Assembly: GCA_032209605.1 (NCBI GenBank)
Contig: JASFXZ010000040.1
Coordinates: 3,286,001-3,350,000, forward strand
From: Mactromeris polynyma
Lineage: Eukaryota; Mollusca; Bivalvia; Venerida; Mactridae
DNA: 64,000 nucleotides
Direction: 5' to 3'
The number at the start of each line of letters is the position of its first letter. Position 1 is the stretch's first letter. The notes beneath the pieces are model-generated. The model did no database searches and was not told where the DNA came from. It was given only the letters and a program-made list of their open reading frames with translations. Both the position numbers and the translations under genes were made by a program. Positions 54,457 through 64,000 of this stretch are shown here, in pieces.

Positions 54457-57400
54457 CTATAATAATCAACATATTTGTTAGTCATCCATTTTCTGTATAT
54501 TGTTACGAATTTACTAAATATGTACCAGTTCGACAGAGGTTATACGGTGCTTCATAAATCACATAATATTACTGCGTTCATTGTTTTAAGTTTAACCAAA
54601 ACCCACTACATTCATCAAATGCATTAAACGCCTTCAGATCTCCAATCTCGAACTATTAAAATAAAAAAACACCACTGTCTGTCCTTTTATCAAAAACAGG
54701 TGGATAGTAGCAAATACCATGATAGTAATATAACGAAACTGTCATATCTATCATTTTGAACATTTTAGTTGATGCGATCAGTTTATGCTTTTGTATGGTA
54801 GTGAATACATTTCCATCGTTTATTTATAATCATGTAGCTCTACAGTAAATCCTCACATAAAGACAACCTCAATATTGTGACCACCTCAAAAGTAAGACCA
54901 CAATTGTCAAGTCCATTTTCATGGTTGTGCTCTTCATTCAACCTCAATATTAAGACCACCTTAATAAAAATACCAGTTTTCCAGGGTTCCAATAGTGGTC
55001 GTGTTATTGAGGTTTTACTGTATTACTAAGTATTAACATACGACTTACTTCACACGGTGGACCACCAGTAAATCTGCGACATTGTTCATTTATTGACATA
55101 TACGTGCCAGGAAACGAAGTAGGGAATTTCATGATTTCGGTACTAGCTCTCTGTCTTAAGCAAGCAGATCTGTCCATACTGAAAGGCAAACGATATTACA
55201 ATGCCACCTCTCCAGAGCAACACCCTTTGGGAGATGCAAAATGTGGCAGTTGATGAGAGGCTGTTGCTCTAGAGAGGTTATTTTAGCTTTTATTACGGGA
55301 AAATTGATCGTGTTGTTAAGGAGAGGATGTTCTTTAAAAGACGGCCGCTCTGCATAGGTTGCATTGTATGTGCTATTTTAGCGATAAATGTGTCGAACCA
55401 GCCTGTCATCTTGACTGTCCGAAGTGCGCTAATATTGATATGATTGTACGAGTTAGCTCCCTTCCCTTGTTAGTATTTCTGTGTATTGTCTGTGGATTAT
55501 ATTTGATGCAACATTTTGTAGTATTAATACACCATACACTTAGATGAAACTAGTAGCTTTTTCCTTGATGACACGTTCCGATTTATTGAAATTTCGTCTC
55601 ATATAGCAACATCTGACAGTAACTATGCAACTTACAGTACAACAACACTAGCTCATTTAATATAAAAAGAAACCACAACAAAAGGATTCAATGAAACTTA
55701 AAACTTTGATACTTGAACAAAATTTGGTTAAATAAACTAGATAATGTTAGCTTTATTCATTGAAGAGAAAGAATAAGTTGCTACAGGGAACTCCACATAC
55801 ATAGACAGTTCCTCCCCACACAGGCCTCCGGGAAAACAACAATCCATAAAACCTAAGGCACTTGATAAGGTAAAAAGGTACATACGCTTTGGAACAGAGG
55901 CACAGGAATGGCCTGGCTGACTATAAGGAATAACTAGGAGAATCAAAGAGGATAAATTAATGGATAGAAAATAGCACAGGACAAGTCAAGACAGCTGGCA
56001 ACAACAGGCCGAAACTGGGCAGAAAATAACCTGAACACTATATAAAATGAAATAATTGCACAGGGGAAAGGGAAATAAACATACATTCAAAACACAGCCT
56101 TGGAACTGTCAGTAAAATATCGGGGGTTTAAATCGGTTTAAAAGCTAGCTAACCCACACAACAACATAAAACAGGATCAACTCCAGTAAACATCGAGTGG
56201 TATTTAACATGCACATTGCAATTCACGTAATTGATTACACAAAGGTTAACGGATATAAAAAATAGAACAATACGCAAAAATTTATGGCTAATTAAATATA
56301 CTTTATTTTTTCTAGCAGGTATAAAACTGCTGGCCAAATGTATGCAGTTCCATACCTTCAAAATTAAAGATGGAAAATGTCGGAAAACATTCAGATATAT
56401 TATATGTAAGAAACGTCAACTTTGCTGCCAGATCTATTTTTCCTGTGGTTAGAAAACCGTATATATATTGTACGCATGTCTTCAGCGTGTTTTGTGTGTT
56501 AAAAATTATATTTATTAGAAGAACAATAGATACGAGCGATTAAATTATGCAAATTTCACCTAAGTTAGTAACGCCTGTGTTATATAAGCGCAACAAAACC
56601 TCTTCAGAGCAATAGGGGCCTACCCTATGCGAGACGCAAGTCAGGCGGTCGTTATCTTGAAGAGGTATTAAACATTGATTGCAAATACTTACCACATAAA
56701 ATACTGACGCTGCTATTGAAGAGGGCAGACCGCTCTGGTGAGATCATGATACTTTTTAACGATGACGTCATGATATTATATGATGGCGATAGGAAGGGCA
56801 TGACACACATATTCCTTTATGTTGCTTATTAACTGTTACAAAAAGTCAGTATTCCAAAGAGTTTTGTTTTCAAAACTCTCATTAGATCAAATGAATTACA
56901 CGGCATATTCGTTGTCTACAATACCACCCGTCGTTATTAATGCATATAAAAGATCTCTATCTTTCAAATATTTGCTTAACCATGTGGCATTACCGTTCAT
57001 ATATCTGAGGTAAAGCATCATTAAAGAGATTGTTAGCATATTAGTCTTCCAATACGGAACCGTCTCAATAGGTATACAGAAGCATGGAGACGGTAATGTA
57101 GTGGACATTACATTGGCCGCGCTACCCGGATTCCGCGGATTCGAATTTGGCTGCTCTACCCCGCGACCGCAGCTTCGAACCTAGCTGTTCTACCCGGAGA
57201 TAGCATCTTCGATTCAGGCATGGGTCAGGACAACAAAAAACAGATCACCAGCACTGGAGGTCCAAGATCCATTAAAAAAACAGAATTGCTTTCATTAAAA
57301 TTGAGATGACATGTACAAAAATATGACGTTGTGAGTAAACCGCTTGCATATTGTTTGAAAATTTAAAGTATGAAACGTTTGAATACACCATATATAGTAA

Positions 57401-60400
57401 TGCCGTACATAGCATAGGTGCTTGTTCGATATAACGGTGTATAGTACTCATATTGTAGTCGACAAATACAGTGTACCACTTACTTTAAGAAGTTTTGGAA
57501 ACTTTTGACGGAACAAGGTGAAAATCTGGTGAATTTGTAGGCATCTTCCCTGGAGTAACTCATTATATACCCGGAATTGCTGGCACATCCAACAGCCTCT
57601 GCCTCTCCGTCATGATAGGCTCCCAATCTGTGGCAGACACCAATGATAAATACATTACATGTATAAGTCTCTCTCAATAGCGTCAAATGTTTATATCTAA
57701 TTTGTATCAGTCAAATACCTTTCTAATTGGCAAGTTTAATATCGCATTATTTTTAGATAAATACTTCGCTATATAAATTAAATATATTTGTTAAAATTTC
57801 TTCAAAGCTTTGAAAACTCAAATGCATGCGTAATTGTAGAACATCCACATCAAAAATAAGAAGCAGCATGACGTAGGATGCACACTTACATTCTGTCATG
57901 ACCTCTAATAATATGATAATTAATTGTTTTCCTTTATGTAATACATGTATGTCTATTGTGAAAAATCCAATATGATGATAATTTATAAAGAAAAAATAAC
58001 ATAACTTACACGTGGAATACATTAATACCGTAATAGTAATAGTATTGCATTAACTAGGTCGCATTAACTGGGACCCATTTGATACACTTGTAATTATATA
58101 TAACAATCCAATGATTACATAGTTTTCATGACTATTTTGAGGACATAGCACTTTGCGAATCTGTTCGGGAAAATTGGATTTTCACCAAATAACATTACAT
58201 GGATTATCCCTTTTTCGTTTATACCATGAAAAATTATACTTTATATAGTGTAACAATATAAAGTTGTTTATATTTACAGCTATTTTTCAATATTGATTAT
58301 TATTTTAGTATATGGACCTGGAGGACCCTTTGTAACCGTTCCGGTACTTGTCACCTTTGGGTTAAATTCACCTTTTGGTTAATTAATTATCTTTGCACTC
58401 ATTTACATGTGTTCTGGATCAACAACGTGGAGCTTGTGATTGTTGCAGAGAAGTTTATTATTGCAATTTATCACCACTTTCCTCCCCACCACCCTCCTTG
58501 TACTATATTTCAGGATCTATGTATTATATTTTATTTATGTTTGTTATGTGGACTTTTGTAGTCCAACTTTATGTCCTATGCTACCAAAAGTACACATTAC
58601 TAGTCATTGTTTTAGTTTGATTTAGTTCCTTTTGTTTTAAAATAAATTGTCTGGCATGATTTCATGCCAGGCCTTTTTCAACTTACACTGTGTTGGTTGT
58701 CCTTTTGTTTCATGACATAAATGGAACTGCAGAGGCGGAGAGACGCAACTATAAAGGTAATTACTGTTTCCGTGTTTGGTGTTTTTTTTATCTTTGTGTT
58801 CCCTATTATATTGGAGATACGTGCTGCATATACATATGGGAAACATGAACAACGTGTACATAAAATGTTTACTTCACTAATACATAAATATGATGTATAC
58901 TCGAAATAATACTTTTGAAAATGAAAACAAAAACTATTCCTTTGGTCAAATACACATAGATAGCAGTATGTGCAGCTATAATGCATCGAAATTCGAGTCC
59001 AACAGAGAATTGACGCCATTTCACCCGGTTACCACACTGTATTGACCTTACTATGGAAAATACTAGAGAAGCTTAAACATCTGCCGTTTTATCGCGGAGA
59101 TCAGCGGTCAAATACGCGAGACCTAACGTAACATCGCAAGGGCGATTGTTTTGCTTATACAGCGTAGTTACTGTACTGGGTTCGTGGCGGTAAATGTTGT
59201 GAGTAAGGACTAGTATACGTATGGTGATAACGATTCAAATTTGACTCATTCGCTGTAGTTCGATATACATGTACTTGAAATAGTTCATCACTAATGTGAC
59301 ATAAAATAACAGAGATCAAGATATTTTCTTGTTGGCTGTTTTTGTGCTGACTTTTTTATTAATGCTGTGCATGAAGTGGATGCTTGTATCTATCAAATTC
59401 TTATAATTACAGTATGTGAGTAATTTGTTAACTCTGCACTTCGCGATTGTTTCGTCTTTTTTGGAAAGGAAAATAGCAAGGTCAGCTTTTAATTAAAGGG
59501 GGGGGGGTTAAATGTTCATCACAGTTCAAAGTATGTACCTATCGACATGATGTAAAATGAGAGCAAGGCATTAAGTCTCAGAATCAACTATGACAAACCT
59601 ATTGACATTAAGTGGAGTATAATATCATATATAGATCAAAATAAGGTAAAAATGAATTATGAGAGGCGCGTATGCATTTGTAACGCGAGCATCAACACAA
59701 TGAAATATAATGAATGGTATATGACAATCACATGGACAAGTGTGAGATCCTATTTGATGTGGTTTATAAACCATCCAATGATAGGTCGTAAACATCACGT
59801 ACTGTTATTTACGACAGAATATGTAAATATGAAGTGTGACTTGACTTTTTATTATGCACATTCAGCATATTTCAGAGTGATGTACATTGTTTAACTTATA
59901 ATATTTCATATTTCCAGCCGATTATCCTAATATTTATTAATAGTTGCTTGATTTAAACAACAAACAAAGAAGTCACAGTTCGCACCCAAGGTTGTTTTTG
60001 ACATTTTGGCATCTGGCATTCATGAGACAGCTTTTCATTAAGTACGAGCGTGTTTCAATTTAAACTGATACACAACACATGGATACATGAATTCTATTTG
60101 TAACTGTTGGACCACAATAAAACTATCATTCCGAATAGAGTTATTTAAAAGACACGTTGAATAAAACCATAGTCCAAGATACTAATACTAACGTTGATAT
60201 AGAAACAGTGGCGCAGACAAACAGAGAAGATACTTACAAGTGTCCAACTTCGTGAGCTGCTATGATGACACCGTTAAAACTCGTCGATGCTTCCCCGATA
60301 CCAAAATTGTACGCTAACTTCCGGAAGTATGGCGCCGACAGACATGCGCCTCGTACATAGGCAACGCCTGGAACAGAGTTAATTACAATGTGTTGGTTTT

Positions 60401-63400
60401 ATGTCAGTTTAAACATATTTATTTTACATCCAATTTATTGTTATAGCTTATACTAATCACTCTAAGTGACTGCTTCCTAGGTAACTAACCAGTACTAAAT
60501 AAGGGATTGTGAAGTAGTGATCAGCAGGGCTCGAACTCGCTCACTACGCCGCTGATAGATAAATAGATTTATTTTGGTACAAGAACACTTACAATAATCT
60601 ACACAGTACATACACTACAATTTAAAACACAATGATCATAATTATAGATATTACAAAGCTTAGGTAAAAATAAAAGGAAATGATACTAACTAATGACAAT
60701 AGCTAATAACATTAAGATGGTTTGCATCAACATAGCTATTTTAAGAATACATTATTTTGATCTCAAACCAAGAAAAACCCATTAAAGTTGCTGAACAGCA
60801 CTTATTTCCAATGGGGTCCGGGTTTTTGAAATACGACAATATGCTATTAGTACAATGATACAGTTGATAATAAAAATTTAAATGTGAACAACATTTGTCC
60901 CTGATTAAGTGTAAGCCATTTAAACTGAACTAAAAGTTTTTATCTGTATGTTTCAAAAATGGTAATTCTTCGCAAACCCTTTTAACACGTAAATGTACAT
61001 GACAAGCCGTTGGATAAAACAACACGCTCTGTTATTTAATGTATATATTGTATATCCGGACAGCATACACATGTAGAATCTAACGTCTTTTTATTTGGGT
61101 GATTTGTACTCGTTTGAATATAGATCAACATAGATTGAAAGGGTCATTAGTATTTATTTAACATCGTCTTAATATGTTAGCACATGAAACATTTAATAAT
61201 TTCTGATCGACAACGATAAAGTTTGTAATAAAACCGAAATGTGTGTGGATGATGGAACAGTAGAAAAGTAATTGTGATTAAAAATCTTGTAAGTTGTGTT
61301 CCAAATCAATTACTAACAATTTCCGACCATGTGCAACATAGTGTCACATTGTGTGTAGGTGTGTTAGTCATGTCTAAAATAGTGTATAAAATCAATTACT
61401 ATGATCAACACGGAAATACAGCAATATTTACATCGTATTATATTCAACCAACCAGAATGTACAGAAATTGCATGAGTCACATAGTTGAACATTTCTATAA
61501 ATGTTGAAAATTTGAAATAAAAATCGTGAATGAAATCGAGTCGAGTTTGGTCACCTTGTATAACGTCTTCTTGGACGCTTGACCAAGTTGCGAACTTCAT
61601 ACTCATAACGTATTTATAAGCGTCATGATGCTTTACAACATTTTGATTTGAAGGGAAACGCCTGTTATAATATTATTTTATGCAAAAATGAGATTGTCTG
61701 GTTAAAAATTTAGTAACTGAATAATTTATAATCGTTTCATCTTTATATCTGCTCATTGTTTTATTCAAACTATTACAGCACATTTCAACTTAGTTTCGTT
61801 TTAAAAAACGTTTTTAATTCGATACTCAGCTGAACAACGAACACACGAGAAAGAAACATCATCTACTCAAATAGACCAGTAAATCAATGATAATTTTTAA
61901 CAATGAAAATGTTTAACATAAAAATCTCCACACTGCCTAGAATATTAAATCGAATTTCCTTAATCGTCTGGTCCTTGTTACATTTTGTCGAATGAGAAGT
62001 TTGTAAACATTATTTATGAGGCTCGAAATTTTGGTGCGCATAGGGCAAATAATTTCTTCTTACCATGCCAATAACAAACATTATAACATAGAACGTTTAA
62101 GCAAGTTTAAATACATTTGTCTTTGGTCTTAATAGCGGAACTTTACTGTAAATATCGAGTAGAAATACTATTGGTACGAGTTGCGAGAACTAAATAGTAT
62201 CATAAATAAATAATATACAAATTACCATATGAAAAGTTAAAAAATTATCTGTCAAAATAGGTACCGTTTATGGAATATAAGACGGCCTTAGAAAGTTTTT
62301 ATTTCGACGATCAAGTTTCAGATATTTCCTATTACTATTAATTTTTCTTATTATTAAGAGCTCATAAATACTTATTTATTTTACATCAATTGTGAAACAA
62401 GTTCTTACAACTCACACTAATCACTCTCGATGACTGCTTCCTGGCTACCAACCAGTACTCGCGCTAAATTTAGAGATTGTGAAGTTCGTGATCAAACCCC
62501 GTTCATCGCGAGGCTCGAACTCACGACATTCGAATCAGGAATCAGGCACTCTACCCATCGACCACTGTGCCTCTCTATAGTGTGTAAGAATGTATATGTT
62601 GAGTACTTACCAGCAGTTCCAGCAACACAGCCATCAACTTCTTCCTCCTCTTCATCACTGGTAAATCTACTGTCTTTAAATCTTCTTGTATGACTGGTCA
62701 TTCTGCATGCATCATTACTGTAACCAAAGCAACGTATCCATGAGGATTATACGAACAAAGAAGTGATTTGTCAAGTAAATCTATAAAGTTATGTCAATTC
62801 TAAATTTATGGTAATTTGTAAAGTTTTTTTGTTGACGAAATGAAAGTTTGGCGCTCGTGGACAAAACATAGATACATTCCAATCAAAATTACAGTTCCGA
62901 TGGAGAAACCATGGTATTGTTTAAATGTTGATTTATTGTTGCAGATGTCATTTGTTGATTCTGGTATTTAGATGATTACAGTAAAACCTCTTTTAAAGAC
63001 CACCTCAATAATAAGACCAACTCAATATTAAGAGTCCATTTTCACTGTTGTCCTCTTTATTCAGCTTCAATATTTAGACCAGTTTTCAAGGGTCCCAATG
63101 GTGGTCTTATTATCGAGGTTTGACTGTACTTGAATATTTACCCTGTTTGTAGAAATGCGACATCATGAAGTGGTAAGACGGTTTCATATTTTACAAGCCA
63201 CCTCTGCAAACTGTCCATGGCATCATACAGGGAGAATAACCGACTTCCACGTCGTATTCGATTCTCCTCTATAAATGGCTGCGCGGACACATCACGAAAT
63301 ACACCTATCTCACGGATTTTCAGATCTATATTAGGCCATTGTCTTTGTAATGATATAGTGAGAAATTTCCAATTCACCTGCAAGAAATAAACATTTCTGA

Positions 63401-64000
63401 GATAAACCATGCATTAATAGGGACTATTTGTTTGACGTAAAGGCGGAATTAATTTCCTGAAATTGTTATCTAATGTGATCAATCATTTGAATTAGTTGCA
63501 TCAGTACAAACGTTGTGTAGTGATTATCAAGTAGATAAATTAGAAAGTATCTATAAGGAAAGCCTCGAACCTTAAAAGAAATGTAATCAAGTAGGCCGCA
63601 TGAATTGCTTGTGTAACTTATGTGAAGCAATTACTTAGTTCAAAAAGAATTTAATCGACATTTTGAAAACTAATACCGTTATTATACGTCTTTGTGTGGG
63701 AAGTATTTGTGCATTTTACTATCACAATCTCGGGGAACATATGTAGCATCTTGAATGTCATTTGTTATGGCTATCACGTGATCGAGTCATTAATATTTTC
63801 TACGCATTAATACATGCTAATTTATTAGATATCGTTAACCCGTATAGATTATCGGGCCACGAGAATTGACGTATGCACAATATATCAACGTTTCATTACG
63901 ATACAAAAAAAATGTCGTCGGCTCTAGGGCTAATAGATAAGCATAATGGTTCAAACACTCACCGCGTGCCAAAAGTGTAATAAATATTCGAGCAGTTCAT
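54316..64000 (-). CDS. ADAMTS-like zinc metalloprotease, 3' part of gene, seven exons
   Basis: The minus-strand gene enters from beyond the window end. Exons: 64000-63963, 63377-63142, 62717-62611, 60367-60238, 57627-57484, 55178-55049 and 54456 to 54360 or 54316. All junctions have GT/AG ends and compatible phases. The protein shows the reprolysin fold start (ELLEYLLHFWHAVNWKF), then GVAYVRGAC. The zinc site HEVGHLLGAYHD is split by an intron, and the Met-turn is in GYIMSY. An ADAMTS Cys-rich/disintegrin-like part follows (YMSINEQCRRF; CEHLCCDDA; PAVDGTSCG). The enzyme is expected to be secreted and to cut extracellular proteins. All three zinc His and the catalytic Glu are present. The propeptide lies outside the window. 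No thrombospondin repeat is seen; it may be absent or downstream. Confidence 0.85.
54843..55020. mobile_element. CAGTAAAACCTC MITE, copy 1
   Basis: Starts CAGTAAATCCTC and ends GAGGTTTTACTG, flanked by TA on both sides. It contains repeated AAGACCACC-type motifs. It is a Tc1/mariner-type MITE in the intron directly after the exon at 55049, only 28 bp from its end. Confidence 0.8.
55049..55178 (-). CDS. Metalloprotease exon, Cys-rich/disintegrin-like start
   Basis: 130 bp. It encodes ACLRQRAS, then GTYMSINEQCRRFTGGPPCE, the ADAMTS-type segment after the catalytic domain. Donor GTAAGT. Confidence 0.85.
55201..55370. repeat. Dispersed 180-bp repeat, intron copy
   Basis: Diverged relative of 23516-23697, starting at ACCTCTCCAGAGC and ending at a CATAGGTTGCATTG stretch. 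Confidence 0.45.
55385..56455. repeat. Paralogue of 45700-46245 with a 580-bp insert
   Basis: The outer parts (55385-55625 and 56212-56455) match the inter-unit segment near U3. The middle part (about 55626-56211) is extra and contains a copy of the 190-bp repeat. A 62-codon open frame at 55359-55547 contains a CHLDCPKC stretch, but the other copy is broken, so I do not call it a gene. Confidence 0.65.
55765..55955. repeat. 190-bp repeat, second copy
   Basis: About 85 percent identical by eye to 54060-54250. A minus-strand frame is open in this copy but broken in the other, so it is probably noncoding. Confidence 0.6.
56456..57483. other. Intron sequence with a small GC-rich repeat
   Basis: At about 57110-57215, two and a half copies of a 34-bp GC-rich unit are read best on the minus strand as CGGGTAGARCAGC, then TTCGAA, then GCGG. 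The rest is AT-rich. There is no exon. Confidence 0.45.
57484..57627 (-). CDS. Metalloprotease exon with third zinc His and Met-turn
   Basis: 144 bp. It encodes LGAYHDGEAEAVGC and GYIMSYSRED, then SPCSVKSFQNFLK. Acceptor CCACAG, donor GTAAGT. Confidence 0.9.
57628..60237. other. Intron between the two halves of the zinc site
   Basis: About 2.6 kb, AT-rich. Overlapping short frames at 58390-59020 show no family motif. I see no element with clear ends. Confidence 0.5.
60238..60367 (-). CDS. Metalloprotease exon with HExxH
   Basis: 130 bp. It encodes GVAYVRGACLSAPYF to IIAAHEVGHL, carrying two zinc His and the catalytic Glu. Donor GTAAGT. The intron interrupts the codon after the second His. 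Confidence 0.9.
60415..60548 (-). mobile_element. tRNA-derived SINE fragment in intron
   Basis: Shares CTAATCACTCT, GACTGCTTCCT and AACCAGTACT with 62380-62575. A B-box-like part (GAGCTCGAAC complement) is visible, but the head is cut short. Confidence 0.6.
60549..62379. other. Intron sequence
   Basis: AT-rich. I see no coding exon or clear element. Short ORFs on both strands look accidental. Confidence 0.4.
62380..62575 (-). mobile_element. tRNA-derived SINE in intron
   Basis: Minus strand: GGCACAGTGGTCGATGGGTA (A-box region), then GAGTTCGAGCC (B-box), followed by a body shared with 60415-60548. It is a different SINE family from 1543-1832. Confidence 0.7.
62611..62717 (-). CDS. Metalloprotease exon with acidic insert
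   Basis: 107 bp, with acceptor TTACAG and donor GTAAGT. It encodes NDACRMTSHTRRF, then a run of five Glu (SDEEEEEVDG) and CVAGTAG. The acidic loop is an insertion compared with typical ADAMTS domains. Confidence 0.8.
62979..63126. mobile_element. CAGTAAAACCTC MITE, copy 2
   Basis: Starts CAGTAAAACCTC and ends GAGGTTTGACTG, flanked by TA (62977-62978 and 63127-63128). It is the same family as 54843-55020. Its right end is only 15 bp from the exon ending at 63142. Confidence 0.8.
63142..63377 (-). CDS. Metalloprotease exon, N-terminal catalytic domain
   Basis: 236 bp, with acceptor TTGCAG and donor GTAAAT. It encodes VNWKFLTI, then PNIDLKIREIGVF, and ends HDVAFLQTG, the usual LLTG position of these enzymes. 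Confidence 0.85.
63378..63962. other. Intron sequence
   Basis: Intron between the first two visible exons. No repeat or gene is recognised. Confidence 0.5.
63963..64000 (-). CDS. Metalloprotease exon 1 of those visible (partial)
   Basis: Reads ELLEYLLHFWHA up to a GTGAGT donor at 63962. The frame continues in phase 0 into the exon at 63377. It matches the first helix of M12B catalytic domains. Confidence 0.75.

Noticed and set aside
55359..55547. 62-codon frame with a CHLDCPKC stretch
   Set aside because: The paralogous copy near 45730 is broken and no start or splice sites support it.
55737..55946. Minus-strand 69-codon frame resembling a Cys-rich exon
   Set aside because: It lies in a 190-bp repeat whose other copy (54060-54250) is frameshifted with stops.
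56589..56670. Short MITE with ACCTCTTCA ends
   Set aside because: The inverted match is only about nine bases and no target duplication or second copy was seen.

Overview
The window is AT-rich animal DNA with introns, SINEs, a non-LTR retrotransposon, several MITE families and long tandem segmental duplications. The combination of tRNA-derived SINEs, Tc1-type relics, an ADAMTS-like metalloprotease split into small exons, and a multi-membrane-span protein I do not recognise suggests a lophotrochozoan, most likely a bivalve mollusc. This is an inference; no species can be named. I see no rRNA gene, functional tRNA gene or CRISPR array.

Layout. (1) 1-11562: two copies of a 3.1-kb repeat unit. 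Each carries on the minus strand the broken end of a Ulp1-like protease plus PHD-finger protein of a kind found in animal transposons. The second copy is split by a recent 5'-truncated non-LTR retrotransposon (4972-9610) flanked by an unusually long direct duplication (756/770 bp). (2) 11563-13800: a SINE, a candidate promoter and 5' noncoding exon, and a hAT-like non-autonomous element. (3) 13800-53520: a tandem array of at least four units. Two (U1, U2) carry near-identical intact 849-codon multi-pass membrane protein genes (20069-22618 and 36089-38638). A short decayed unit and U3 carry pseudogenes (31701-32843 and 46789-48272). Noncoding parts of the units hold an RT relic, a Tc1 transposase relic, several MITEs and a 28-bp minisatellite. 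(4) 54316-64000: the 3' part of an ADAMTS-like zinc metalloprotease gene on the minus strand, in seven visible exons.

Most striking is a 3116-bp insertion in U1 (15797-18912). Its two ends are inverted arrays of about 8 and 10 copies of a GACTTTTCAACCCC motif. The matching site in U2 is empty and shows an 8-bp target duplication, so this is a real mobile element, probably non-autonomous, of a type I cannot place with confidence.

Presence or absence of insertions orders events. U3 split first. A 246-bp TA-flanked MITE and the minisatellite expansion came next. U1 and U2 then duplicated. Finally U1 alone gained the 3.1-kb iteron element and a 283-bp MITE.
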